NCBI RefSeq assembly: GCF_004916905.1
Contig: NZ_SDLV01000015.1
Location: forward strand, 1 to 64,000
Direction of reading: 5' to 3'
DNA length: 64,000 nt
Origin: Chryseobacterium candidae
GTDB lineage: Bacteria > Bacteroidota > Bacteroidia > Flavobacteriales > Weeksellaceae
How positions within the stretch are numbered: the first letter of the stretch is position 1; each line of letters starts with the position of its first letter. Below the pieces are notes generated by a model, which did not search any database, was not told where the DNA came from, and worked only from the letters and a program-made list of their open reading frames with translations. A program made the translations under genes and the position numbers. This document shows positions 33,805 to 42,242 of this stretch, in pieces.

Positions 33805-34746
33805 TTAAAACTCATTAATTTTAAAATACATTGTTCCTGATATTGTCCTGCTGTTTGAGGAATCAATATTAACAAAGCGTATCCTGACATTTGAAGTAGA
33901 TGTAAGCCTCACAGAAGCAATAGCAACGGCTCCAGGCAGATCAAAATTAGGTGAAATGCTTACCACAGCCTGCGTAGTACCCGGCCTGCTTGCGGCAGGT
34001 ATCGTTACATTAACATCTAACGTTCCTGCTGAATCAAAAAATCCAAAAGTAGTATTATTTGCACTGCTTATAGTACTATTAATAGTGGACGAAAAGGTAA
34101 TGGAATTTTTCTGTACAGTTCCTGCACTTCCCAGTTTGTAGCCTCCATTTACGTCCAGGTTGGCAGAAGCAACCGGTGATGATGTATTAACACCTACAGT
34201 TGTGAATGTTTTTGTTCCTGCAAAAGACTGATTTCCTGTAGTAACCACTCCTCTTGCCGTGGAACTTGCGTCCGGAATATTAAGTGTCATACTTCCATCT
34301 AAGGAGGCCGGTGAACCGGTAACATTCACATTAGTGCCAGAAGTTCCCAGATTCAATGATATTGTACCTAAAGTAGAAGCAGAAACGGGTACCCATGTCG
34401 TACCATTCCATTGAAGCAGCTGTTTGTTGGATGCTCCATTCTGTCCCAGAACAACAGGATTAGCTGCTGTTCCGTTCCCTGTTAAAGGACTTGCTGTTGC
34501 TACAGAAACTAATGCATTTCCCTGAGCTACAATCTGTGAAGCCGTTACTTTTGTAAATACACCATCATTGTCAAATGCAACGATAGAGTCTTTTGCAGAG
34601 GCATTAGAAGCTGTTCCCATGATGTTTCGTACGCGTACTGAACCGTTCACGTCCAGTGTTTCTGTAGGATTGTGTGTGTTAATTCCAACTTGGGAGCTAA
34701 CGTGCGTGATTGCTCCTGTAAGAAGCAACAGAAATAATGTTCTCAT
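33805..34746 (-). CDS. Secreted tail-fibre-like surface protein
   Basis: The product has 313 residues. A signal peptide (about 1-18) is followed by QVGINTHNPTETLDVNGSVRVRN, the conserved start of many Bacteroidota tail-fibre-like proteins. A Gly/Ser/Thr/Asn-rich region includes LTGNGTAANPVVLGQNG, LLQWNGTTWVPVS, DGSMTLNIPDASSTARGVVT and GNQSFAGTKTFTT, all resembling phage tail-fibre repeats. The C-terminus is a small beta domain (TQAVVSISPNFDLPGAVAIAS). No T9SS domain and no coiled coil are present. It is probably a surface or extracellular fibre; ligand unknown. Confidence 0.75.
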   Translation of the reverse strand: MRTLFLLLLTGAITHVSSQVGINTHNPTETLDVNGSVRVRNIMGTASNASAKDSIVAFDNDGVFTKVTASQIVAQGNALVSVATASPLTGNGTAANPVVLGQNGASNKQLLQWNGTTWVPVSASTLGTISLNLGTSGTNVNVTGSPASLDGSMTLNIPDASSTARGVVTTGNQSFAGTKTFTTVGVNTSSPVASANLDVNGGYKLGSAGTVQKNSITFSSTINSTISSANNTTFGFFDSAGTLDVNVTIPAASRPGTTQAVVSISPNFDLPGAVAIASVRLTSTSNVRIRFVNIDSSNSRTISGTMYFKINEF

Positions 34747-35111
34747 CTTGATGTGATTTATTTGTGAACTTAAAAATAATTAAATTATTGAGTTCCAACA
34801 TATAAAATCATATTTTTTACTATTTAACACACAGCAATTTCAGACAAGACAGGTAAGCAAAGAGAGGTATGCTTCCAACAATAATACATTTTTCAGTATA
34901 TCGTAATATTTTTAAAAACAGAGTGTCAAAATTGATTAGAAAAAGTAATTCGATGGTATAAAAAGCAACATGATCCGGAAAAAAAAGAGGCTGTCCGAAA
35001 AGTTTGGACAGCCTCAATTTTTGCTGATTTTATTCTTACCCCTACAGAAGGAGTATATAAATATCCGAATCCCAGAAGGTGTTACCGACTTTTAGGACAC
35101 TCCCCTTTCTG
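34747..35111. other. Intergenic region with a strong terminator
   Basis: No gene is supported in these 365 bases. A minus-strand ORF of 65 codons starts inside the terminator and is not credible. The region holds the promoter side of the tail-fibre-like gene and the terminator at 34987-35024. Confidence 0.6.
34987..35024 (-). terminator. Strong terminator of the small membrane-protein gene
   Basis: GAGGCTGTCC and GGACAGCCTC form a perfect 10-bp stem around a nine-base loop. On the minus strand TTTTTT follows. It lies about 90 bp past the stop at 35112. Confidence 0.75.
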
Positions 35112-35477
35112 TTATTTCATATTCACTACCTTATCTACAATAAACTTTGTGTTTCCTCTCCACGGAAGCGCTCCGTTGTACTCTTTATAATGCAGGTCAA
35201 AAGTTTTACCGCTGTTGCTTTCCAGTTGTTTGAAAACTTCGGGGTCATCTACAGAAAATTCAAACTCATAGCTTGTAATAGTTCCTGTTTTTCCTCTTCC
35301 AAAGCCTTCCTGAATCAGCTTACCTTCATAGGTTTTGAAGACATAACCTTTTTTCATAGCATAGTTCAGGTATCCGGATTTTACTCCTTCTCCAAAAACG
35401 AAATAGTACTTATACCAGACAAACACGCCCAGTAACAGCAGCACGACACCAAGGGTGATCCACAAAGATTTTTTCAT
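35112..35477 (-). CDS. Small membrane-anchored protein (family often mislabelled 6-phosphogluconate dehydrogenase)
   Basis: The product has 121 residues: one N-terminal membrane span (about 6-24), then an extracytoplasmic beta-rich domain (GEGVKSGYLNYAMKKGYVFKT, YEGKLIQEGFGRG, YEFEFSVDDPEVFKQL, GKTFDLHYKEY, LPWRGNTKFIVDKV). It matches a small Bacteroidota family whose database name of 6-phosphogluconate dehydrogenase is not supported by anything in the sequence (no Rossmann motif, far too short). Function unknown. A decayed copy lies at 33200-33502. It follows the acyl-CoA dehydrogenase gene by 22 bp on the same strand. Confidence 0.8.
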   Translation of the reverse strand: MKKSLWITLGVVLLLLGVFVWYKYYFVFGEGVKSGYLNYAMKKGYVFKTYEGKLIQEGFGRGKTGTITSYEFEFSVDDPEVFKQLESNSGKTFDLHYKEYNGALPWRGNTKFIVDKVVNMK

Positions 35478-35499
35478 AGGTTGTGTGTTTTATAAAATG

Positions 35500-36639
35500 T
35501 TATTTTGCGATGCTTCTGGAAATCACGATCTTCTGAATTTCAGAAGTTCCTTCATAGATCTGAGTGATTTTCGCATCTCTCATTAATCTTTCTACGTGAT
35601 ATTCTTTCACGTATCCGTATCCACCGTGGATCTGTACTGCTTCAATAGTAGTATCCATTGCCACCTGAGAAGCGTATAATTTTGCCATAGCTCCGCTTTC
35701 AGAGATATCTTTTCCTTCATCTTTCTCACAAGCTGCTTTAAAACATAACATTCTTGCAGCTGTGATCTGAGTAGCCATATCAGCCAACTTGAATGCAATC
35801 GCCTGGTGGTTGATGATTTCAGTTTTGAAAGCTTTTCTTGTTTTAGCATATTTCAATGCCAGTTCGTAAGCACCTGAAGCAATACCTAAAGCCTGAGAAG
35901 CAATACCAATTCTTCCTCCGTTCAATACCGCCATAGCAAAGTTGAATCCGAATCCGTCAGCACCAATTCTGTTTTCTTTTGGAACTTTTACGTTATTAAA
36001 GATCAAGGAGTGAGTATCACTTCCTCTGATTCCTAATTTGTCTTCTTTTAGTCCGATTTCAAATCCTTCCCATCCTCTTTCAACAATGAAGGCATTAATT
36101 CCTTTATGCTTTTTCTCAGGATCTGTCTGTGCAATTACGATATAATAAGTAGCTGTTCCACCATTGGTGATCCAGTTTTTGATACCATTTAAAAGATAGT
36201 AATCTCCTTTGTCTTCAGCAGTCGTTTTCTGAGAAGTAGCATCAGAACCAGCTTCCGGCTCAGATAATGCAAATGCTCCGATAACCTGTCCGCTGGCCAG
36301 TGGAGTAAGATATTTTACTTTTTGCTCTTCAGAAGCGAATTTTTCAAGACCGGCACAAACCAATGAGTTGTTTACAGACATTACAACAGCTGCAGAAGCA
36401 TCCACTTTTGCAATTTCCTCCATGGCAAGCACGTAAGAAACGCTGTCCATACCTGCACCTCCGTATTTTGGATCTACCATCATTCCTAAAAGACCCATTT
36501 CTCCCATTTTCTTCACCTGTTCTGCAGGAAATTTCTGGTCACGGTCTCTTTCAATCACTCCAGGTAAAAGTTCGTTCTGTGCAAAGTCTCTTGCTGCCTG
36601 CTGAATCATCAGCTGTTCTTCCGATAAATTAAAGTCCAT
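35500..36639 (-). CDS. Acyl-CoA dehydrogenase
   Basis: This FAD enzyme makes the alpha-beta double bond of acyl-CoA in fatty acid or branched-chain amino acid breakdown, passing electrons to ETF. The 379-residue protein has normal family length. Motifs: YGGAGMDSVSYVLAMEEIAK, IGAFALSEPEAGSDA, NGIKNWITNGG (FAD/substrate region), LGIRGSDTHSLIFNNV, and the C-terminal QIYEGTSEIQKIVISRSI, with the catalytic Glu in YEGT. It most resembles short-chain or butyryl-CoA-type enzymes. An acyl-CoA ligase is divergent from it across 335 bp, which suits a shared role in acyl-CoA metabolism. Confidence 0.92.
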   Translation of the reverse strand: MDFNLSEEQLMIQQAARDFAQNELLPGVIERDRDQKFPAEQVKKMGEMGLLGMMVDPKYGGAGMDSVSYVLAMEEIAKVDASAAVVMSVNNSLVCAGLEKFASEEQKVKYLTPLASGQVIGAFALSEPEAGSDATSQKTTAEDKGDYYLLNGIKNWITNGGTATYYIVIAQTDPEKKHKGINAFIVERGWEGFEIGLKEDKLGIRGSDTHSLIFNNVKVPKENRIGADGFGFNFAMAVLNGGRIGIASQALGIASGAYELALKYAKTRKAFKTEIINHQAIAFKLADMATQITAARMLCFKAACEKDEGKDISESGAMAKLYASQVAMDTTIEAVQIHGGYGYVKEYHVERLMRDAKITQIYEGTSEIQKIVISRSIAK

Positions 36640-36974
36640 AAAAAAAATAATTATATAGCCGTAAATTTACACTTTTTAAGCAAATCTGAAAAAATAAATT
36701 AAAAGTGGAAAAAAGGCAGGTTTAATGATAATTGACAGGCATTTCGGGATCCGGGATAATGCGTCAAGAAGACAATATAAAATACGTGGAGAAAAATAAA
36801 TCTTTATAAAAGAATAATTAAAAGTAAAAAATCCCTATTTAAGAGCTTCCGGCCTTCTTTTTGATTCAAACTGTTATGGTAAGCATTCAACTAATTCCTA
36901 ATTATCACATTCAAATGTTTTCAATTAAAAAAAATGCTTATATTTAAATTTCTTTATAAATTACGTAAAAAATC
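36640..36974. other. Divergent intergenic region (acyl-CoA dehydrogenase / acyl-CoA ligase)
   Basis: These 335 AT-rich bases hold no gene. They must contain both promoters; I see no full TTG/TAnnTTTG pair and no obvious operator palindrome. Confidence 0.5.
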
Positions 36975-38753
36975 ATGACGATCAAGAGATTATTCGATAT
37001 TCCACACTATGCTTTAGAAAAATATCCTAAAACGGATATGTTTGTAACAAAATATCATGGCGAGTGGAGAAAAACTTCTACACAGGAGTTTATTAATGAG
37101 GGAAATAAGATATCCAGAGGATTATTGAAGCTTGGGATAAAACCGGGGGACAAAATTGCTTTGATTACTACCAATTCCCGCACAGAATGGGCAATTATGG
37201 ATTTCGGGCTTTCTCAGATCGGAGTTGTTTCAGTACCGGTTTATCCAAGTATTTCTTCTGAAGACTATGAATTTATTTTCAATAATGCTGAAATTCAGTA
37301 TTGTTTTGTTTCTGATAAAGAACTGCTGAATAAAGTAATGAAAGTAAAACATAATATTCCGAGTTTACAGGGAATTTTTACTTTCGATAATATCAGTGGA
37401 GCGGCCAACTGGAGAGAAATTCTTGACTTGGGCAAGGATGAATCTACGCAAATTGAAGTAGATGATCTTTCTAATGCAATCAACACAGAAGATCTCGCAA
37501 CAATTATTTATACTTCCGGAACTACGGGAAGACCCAAAGGGGTAATGCTTACGCATAATAATATTGTTTCAAACGTATTAGGAGCCATTCCAAGAATTCC
37601 AAAGAGAAGAAGTCTGGATTACAAGGAGACGAGAGCATTAAGCTTCCTTCCTATCTGCCATATTTTTGAAAGAATGCTGTTCTATCTTTATCAGTACAAT
37701 GGTTTTTCTCTCTATTTTGCTGAAAGCATCGAGAAAATGGGCGAAAACGTAAAAGAAGTGAAACCTCATTATATGACTGTAGTACCAAGACTGGTAGAAA
37801 AGGTATATGACAAAATCTATAATACAGGATCTTCAGCAGGTGGATTAAAATCAAAAATATTCTTCTGGGCGTTGAACCTGATCAGTAAAAAGAAAGTAAT
37901 TTCCAAACCATCCGGACTTCAGGAAATCATTGCAGACAAGCTCGTATTTTCCAAATGGAGAGAAGGTTTAGGCGGCGAAATTGTGACTTTAGTTTCAGGA
38001 TCTGCGGCATTGTCTACGAGACTTAACCTGATGTTCCAGAATGCTGGTATTCCAATTCTGGAAGGATATGGTTTAACAGAAACTTCCCCTGTAATTTCTG
38101 TAAACAGCTTTGATAAAATGAGAGTGGGAACGGTAGGGATTCCATTGGATAATTTAAAGGTTAAAATTCAGGAAGACGGTGAGATTACCGTAAAAGGTCC
38201 TTCTGTATTCAAAGGATATTTTCAGAATGAAGAAATGACTAAAGAAGCTTTTACGGATGATGGCTTCTTCAAAACCGGAGATATCGGACATATCGACAGT
38301 GACGGATTTTTACAAATCACCGACCGTAAGAAGGAAATGTTCAAAACTTCCGGAGGAAAATATATTGCTCCCCAGACTATTGAAAATTTAGCAAAAGCGT
38401 CAAAATTCATAGAACAGATCATGGTGGTAGGCGATGGTGAAAAAATGCCATGTGCTTTGGTACAGCCTGATTTTGAATTTGCTAAAAACTGGGCGATGAG
38501 AAACAATCTTACTATTGGCACTACACCAGTGGAGATTGCCAAAAGTGCTGAGTTGAAGCAGAGAATTGAAAAAGAAATCGAAGGCATCAATGAACACCTT
38601 GGAAACTGGGAAAAAATTAAAAAAATTGAGCTTACTCCTGAAGTATGGAGTATTGAAAGCGGATTGCTTACTCCAACTTTAAAACTAAAAAGAAAAGCAA
38701 TAAAAGAGAAGTTTATAGCTTTGTATAATAAGATGTATGATCATCAGGATTAA
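36975..38753 (+). CDS. Long-chain acyl-CoA synthetase (AMP-forming)
   Basis: The enzyme activates free fatty acids to acyl-CoA using ATP. The 592-residue protein has the AMP-binding P-loop TIIYTSGTTGRPKGVMLTH, the linker motif GYGLTETSPVISVN and the DGFFKTGDIGHIDSDGFLQITDRKKEMFKTSGGKYIAP segment with adenylation Asp and Lys residues. Length and order match FadD15-type (long, insertion-containing) ligases. It is probably cytoplasmic and membrane-associated. It is divergent from the acyl-CoA dehydrogenase and followed by a strong terminator. Confidence 0.92.
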   Translation: MTIKRLFDIPHYALEKYPKTDMFVTKYHGEWRKTSTQEFINEGNKISRGLLKLGIKPGDKIALITTNSRTEWAIMDFGLSQIGVVSVPVYPSISSEDYEFIFNNAEIQYCFVSDKELLNKVMKVKHNIPSLQGIFTFDNISGAANWREILDLGKDESTQIEVDDLSNAINTEDLATIIYTSGTTGRPKGVMLTHNNIVSNVLGAIPRIPKRRSLDYKETRALSFLPICHIFERMLFYLYQYNGFSLYFAESIEKMGENVKEVKPHYMTVVPRLVEKVYDKIYNTGSSAGGLKSKIFFWALNLISKKKVISKPSGLQEIIADKLVFSKWREGLGGEIVTLVSGSAALSTRLNLMFQNAGIPILEGYGLTETSPVISVNSFDKMRVGTVGIPLDNLKVKIQEDGEITVKGPSVFKGYFQNEEMTKEAFTDDGFFKTGDIGHIDSDGFLQITDRKKEMFKTSGGKYIAPQTIENLAKASKFIEQIMVVGDGEKMPCALVQPDFEFAKNWAMRNNLTIGTTPVEIAKSAELKQRIEKEIEGINEHLGNWEKIKKIELTPEVWSIESGLLTPTLKLKRKAIKEKFIALYNKMYDHQD

Positions 38754-38761
38754 AAAATATC

Positions 38762-38790
38762 AACCGCTTCAAAATGAAGCGGTTTTTTTA
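38762..38790 (+). terminator. Rho-independent terminator of the acyl-CoA synthetase gene
   Basis: AACCGCTTC and GAAGCGGTT form a 9-bp stem with a five-base loop, followed by TTTTT, 8 bp past the stop. Confidence 0.9.
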
Positions 38791-38872
38791 TAGGTTTAGG
38801 CTCTAAAGCTAAGAAGCATATTTGTTTTTGATTCACAGCATTGAGTTTTTGAATCCAATTATAACACAACCT

Positions 38873-38932
38873 TTGTCATTCCCAAGAATCTGAACTCTAT
38901 TTTTATACAGTATGGATTCTTGGGAATGACAA
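38873..38932. repeat. Perfect 18-bp inverted repeat
   Basis: TTGTCATTCCCAAGAATC (38873-38890) and its exact complement (38915-38932) flank a 24-base spacer. The outer GTCATTC motif is shared with the inverted repeat at 19441-19514, so both may belong to one family of dispersed intergenic palindromes. Confidence 0.6.
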
Positions 38933-38996
38933 GGGAGCATGTTTAAAAGTGGTATTATTATAAGAAAAGTGGTGCAATATTCAGATCAAAAATAAA

Positions 38997-39025
38997 AAAA
39001 GCTGTCTCATTTCTGAAACAGCTTT
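38997..39025 (-). terminator. Terminator of the zinc-ribbon-like gene
   Basis: AAAAGCTGT pairs with ACAGCTTTT, with some inner pairing. On the minus strand the T's continue. It lies 22 bp past the stop at 39047. Confidence 0.75.
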
Positions 39026-39046
39026 TGTATAACTTAAAATCAATAA

Positions 39047-39823
39047 TTAGAATTTAATTACAGATTTCATTTTTTCGTTTTCTTCCATTACCAATTCATC
39101 ATCAACAAGAATTTTTCCAGAGTGCTCATCAATAATGATTTTCTTTCTCTGAGCAATTTCCATTTGCTTTTGAGGAGGAATAGTGAAGAAAGATCCTTTT
39201 GGAGCTCCTCTTTCTAATCCTACAACGGCAAGACCGTTGATAGAGTTTGTTCTGATTCTGTTATAAGAAGCCAATAATCTCTCATCAATTTTAGCTGCGA
39301 ATTCTTTAGACTGCTCTAAAAGATATTCTTCTTCTTTCTGCGTTTCAGAGATCAAACCATCCAATTCTTCTTTTTTGAATTTCAAGTGGCTTTTCAAATC
39401 GTCGATCTTAGCATTCAGTTCAGCTAAAGTTTCGTTTTTGTGAGCAATTTTAGCTCCGAATTCTTTAATTCTTTTTTCAGCAAGCTGAATTTCCAGCTCC
39501 TGGAATTCCATTTCTTTTCCTAATGCTTCAAACTCTTTATTGTTTCTTACATTATCCTGCTGAGATTTGTATTTCTCAATTAAAGTTTTAGCATGGTTAA
39601 TTACTTCATGCTTTGTTTTGATCTGATCGTCCTGCTCTTTTATCTCAGCATGAAATTTTTCAGCTCTTTTTTCAAGACCTTCAATCTCAATTTCAAGATC
39701 TTCAACTTCAATTGGCAATTCTCCTCTAGTATTTCGGATTTCATCCAATCTTGAATCAATGATCTGTAAATCGTATAAAGCTCTTAATTTTTCTTCAACT
39801 GAAATATCGTTGGTTTTTGCCAT
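39047..39823 (-). CDS. C4-type zinc-ribbon family protein lacking its cysteines, long coiled coil
   Basis: The product has 258 residues. Residues about 10-185 form an antiparallel coiled coil (CT398-like hairpin). The C-terminal stretch APKGSFFTIPPQKQMEIAQRKKIIIDEHSGKILVDDEL is the zinc-ribbon region of this family, but both CxxC pairs are replaced (GSFF and DEHS), and the whole protein contains no Cys. So the fold may persist without zinc. Family function is poorly known; members often sit next to Nif3-like genes, as here (2-bp gap, same strand), which suggests a joint role. Confidence 0.82.
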   Translation of the reverse strand: MAKTNDISVEEKLRALYDLQIIDSRLDEIRNTRGELPIEVEDLEIEIEGLEKRAEKFHAEIKEQDDQIKTKHEVINHAKTLIEKYKSQQDNVRNNKEFEALGKEMEFQELEIQLAEKRIKEFGAKIAHKNETLAELNAKIDDLKSHLKFKKEELDGLISETQKEEEYLLEQSKEFAAKIDERLLASYNRIRTNSINGLAVVGLERGAPKGSFFTIPPQKQMEIAQRKKIIIDEHSGKILVDDELVMEENEKMKSVIKF

Positions 39824-39825
39824 AT

Positions 39826-40923
39826 TTAAATGAAATAATTTACTGGGTTTGTTTTTTCAATAGATTTTGAAATTGCAAATGTACTAAATTTTTGTGATAA
39901 AATTTCAAATAATTGTTGGGTAACAAATTGTTCTGATTCATAATGTCCTATATCACAGATCAGCATTTTAGACTCGGCTAGAAAATAGTCATGATATTTA
40001 AGATCTCCGGTAAGGTAAGCATCACATTTCCTGGATGCTGCAGATCTTATTCCACTTGCTCCTGAGCCTCCCAGCACCCCTACTCTTTTGATTTTTTTAT
40101 TATTAAATGAAGAATGTTTTATCACCTCCAGACCAAATTTTTCTTTTACCAACCTGAGGAAATCTTTTTCATTCATTTCCTCTTCCAGATCACCATACAT
40201 GCCTAATCCGGAATGATGATTTTTATTATCCAGACTATAAACCTGATAGGCTACTTCTTCATAAGGATGTGCAGCCTTCATGGCCCCCACAATCTGCCCT
40301 TGTTTAAAACCTTCAAAAATTACAGAGATCATATCTTCATCTGCATTTTCGCGAATTCCCTGCTGTCCGGAAAACGGATTTGCACCTTCTGCAGGTCTGA
40401 ATGTTCCTTTACCGCTCACCGTAAAACTGCATTCATCATAGAATCCTATATTTCCTGCTCCGGCCAAGAACATCGCTTCTTTTACTTTTTCTGAATATTC
40501 TTTGGGAACAAAAACCGTCAACTGTTTTAAATTATTTTCCTTTGGCTGAAGAATCTTCATATTCTTTAATCCCAACTGGCTGCATATCCCGTGGTTGACC
40601 CCATAGAAATCATTATCAAATGCAGTGTGGACGGCATAGATGGCTACTTTATTTTCAATAGCTTTTAAAACAGCTCTCTCTACGTAGTTCTTTCCTGTTA
40701 AGGATTTTAGTCCGGAAAATATGATGGGATGAAAACATACAATCAGATTACAGTTTCTCTCAATCGCCTCATCTACTACATTTTCCAGGGCATCATGGCA
40801 AACCAGAATTCCTGATACATCGCGGTCATAAACTCCACACAGCAATCCTACATTATCAAAATCTTCTGCCTGTCTGATGCTTATCTCCTCTTCAATCTTT
40901 GCAATTACAGTTTTTAGTTTCAT
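39826..40923 (-). CDS. Nif3-like dinuclear metal centre hexameric protein (YqfO type)
   Basis: The 365-residue protein belongs to the Nif3/DUF34 family. Metal ligands are seen in CFHPIIFSG (His), HTAFDNDFYGVN (His, Asp) and the C-terminal DIGHYESEQF (His, Glu). A central insert with a PII-like fold (about 125-235: QLTVFVPKEYSEKVKEAMFLAGAGNIGFYDECSF...AHPYEEVAYQVY) marks the long YqfO type. Some members are annotated GTP cyclohydrolase 1 type 2, but the activity is uncertain. It is cotranscribed with the zinc-ribbon-family gene. Confidence 0.9.
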   Translation of the reverse strand: MKLKTVIAKIEEEISIRQAEDFDNVGLLCGVYDRDVSGILVCHDALENVVDEAIERNCNLIVCFHPIIFSGLKSLTGKNYVERAVLKAIENKVAIYAVHTAFDNDFYGVNHGICSQLGLKNMKILQPKENNLKQLTVFVPKEYSEKVKEAMFLAGAGNIGFYDECSFTVSGKGTFRPAEGANPFSGQQGIRENADEDMISVIFEGFKQGQIVGAMKAAHPYEEVAYQVYSLDNKNHHSGLGMYGDLEEEMNEKDFLRLVKEKFGLEVIKHSSFNNKKIKRVGVLGGSGASGIRSAASRKCDAYLTGDLKYHDYFLAESKMLICDIGHYESEQFVTQQLFEILSQKFSTFAISKSIEKTNPVNYFI

Positions 40924-41060
40924 TAATTTATATTTTACGGTTACAGCGAAGATATTAATTTTACCAAAAATCCGGAAAAAATTACCGGCTTTCTTTAACC
41001 GGTTTCATTTTGATGGTAAAAAGAATTAAATAAGACTGTTAATCTTTAAAAAGAGATACT

Positions 41061-41174
41061 ATGGTAAAGGATTCTATTACTACACTGCAGTTTATATCAG
41101 ACTCCATAAAAGCCGATAGCCTTTTCCCGGATCAAAACTTGCAGGCGTTGCAATGGTATAAAAATAAAAGGTAA
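41061..41174 (+). CDS. Possible 37-residue small protein
   Basis: An ATG preceded by an A/G-rich stretch (AAAAAGAGATACT) opens a 37-codon frame ending in TAA: MVKDSITTLQFISDSIKADS and onward to LQALQWYKNKR. It is soluble, with mixed charge; no family is recognised. Amino acid use looks protein-like and it has a plausible ribosome-binding context, but chance is not excluded at this length. Confidence 0.3.
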   Translation: MVKDSITTLQFISDSIKADSLFPDQNLQALQWYKNKR

Positions 41175-41288
41175 GAAAGTTACCTGAAATGTTATGTATT
41201 ATTCGTGTTTTATCAATTATAACAAATTAAAAAACAATTCATTAATTTAAAATAATTCACTTTTCAATAACAGGTTTTTCGTTAACAT

Positions 41289-41319
41289 TTGCAAGATTCT
41301 TTCAACAATCATATATTTA
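41289..41319 (+). promoter_or_regulatory. Candidate promoter of the ion channel gene
   Basis: TTG (41289-41291) is followed after 20 bases by TATATTTA (41312-41319), one mismatch from TAnnTTTG, 51 bp before the ATG. Confidence 0.35.
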
Positions 41320-41370
41320 CCGTATGCTTTATGGAAATTATTAACTTCGCTGTGAAATAACCCTATATAA

Positions 41371-42198
41371 ATGGAAAGAGAACATAATCTGATTCCTGAG
41401 GACGCTCTTTGGAAAAGATTCCTTTACCGGATAATTTATCGCTCCGATACGAAGCTTGGAAAACTGTTCGATATCATATTATTATCGTTAATTCTTGCAA
41501 GCACTGCAATTATTATGATGGAAAGCGTACCTAAGCTTGATAAAAGATTCCATTATACTTTTCTGATTCTTGAATGGGTGATCTCAATTTTCTTCACCAT
41601 GGAATATTCTATGCGTATTGCAGTGGTAAAAAATAAGCGGAGTTACCTATTCAGTTTTTTCGGAATTATTGATTTTCTGGCTCTTGTTCCTTTCTTCCTT
41701 AGTTTTTTCTTTCCTATTACTAAGTATTTCCTTATTTTCAGGATGCTGAGAATGTTGAGAATCTTCAGGATTTTCAATTTGCTGGATTTTATGAACGATG
41801 GATATTTAATTGTAAGGGCTTTAAAGAACAGTTCAAGAAAAATTTACATTTTCCTTTTGTTCCTGATTATTTTCTCGGTTATTGTAGGTTCACTTATGTT
41901 TATGGTAGAGGGTGGAAGACAAGGTTTTGAAACAATACCGCAGTCTATTTACTGGGCGGTTGTCACGGTAACTACGGTAGGTTATGGTGATGTATCGCCT
42001 ATTACGCCTTTAGGGAAGTTTTTCGCTGTTGTTCTGATGCTGGCGGGTTATTCTATCATCGCAGTTCCTACCGGTATTGTAACAGCGGAAATGAGAAACA
42101 AAAGACAAAATCTGGAAATGATATGTGAACGCTGTGGTAATGAAGATATTGATGATGATGCAAGGTATTGTAAGAAATGTGGCAAGAAATTAGCTTAA
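41371..42198 (+). CDS. Voltage-gated-type potassium channel with C-terminal zinc ribbon
   Basis: The 275-residue membrane protein has the six-span channel layout. S4 carries regularly spaced Arg residues (FRMLRMLRIFRIFNLL). The pore has the K+ selectivity filter TTVGYGD within YWAVVTVTTVGYGDVSP, followed by S6 (FFAVVLMLAGYSIIAVPTGIVTAEM). The cytoplasmic end is a short zinc ribbon (CERCGNEDIDDDARYCKKCG), two CxxC pairs. It should pass K+ ions; gating by voltage is suggested by S4. The zinc ribbon may serve assembly or sensing. A 52-codon membrane ORF follows 44 bp later on the same strand. Confidence 0.88.
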   Translation: MEREHNLIPEDALWKRFLYRIIYRSDTKLGKLFDIILLSLILASTAIIMMESVPKLDKRFHYTFLILEWVISIFFTMEYSMRIAVVKNKRSYLFSFFGIIDFLALVPFFLSFFFPITKYFLIFRMLRMLRIFRIFNLLDFMNDGYLIVRALKNSSRKIYIFLLFLIIFSVIVGSLMFMVEGGRQGFETIPQSIYWAVVTVTTVGYGDVSPITPLGKFFAVVLMLAGYSIIAVPTGIVTAEMRNKRQNLEMICERCGNEDIDDDARYCKKCGKKLA

Positions 42199-42242
42199 TA
42201 CATCGGTATAAGTAAAATTTATTCACCAAATACCACAAAATC

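Larger units (their letters stand above)
40924..41370. other. Divergent intergenic region with one short ORF
   Basis: The 447 bases lie between the Nif3-like gene and the ion channel gene. Apart from a 37-codon ORF (41061-41174) and a promoter-like pair (41289-41319), nothing is recognised. Confidence 0.5.

Noticed and set aside
34820..35017. 65-codon minus-strand ORF
   Set aside because: Its first codons are the terminator hairpin of the gene at 35112, so it cannot be a normal gene.
34987..35100. End of an insertion sequence (GAGGCTGTCC... and AGTGTCCTAAAAGTC)
   Set aside because: The phrases resemble ends of some IS families, but no transposase remnant or matching opposite end is present; the hairpin is explained as a terminator.
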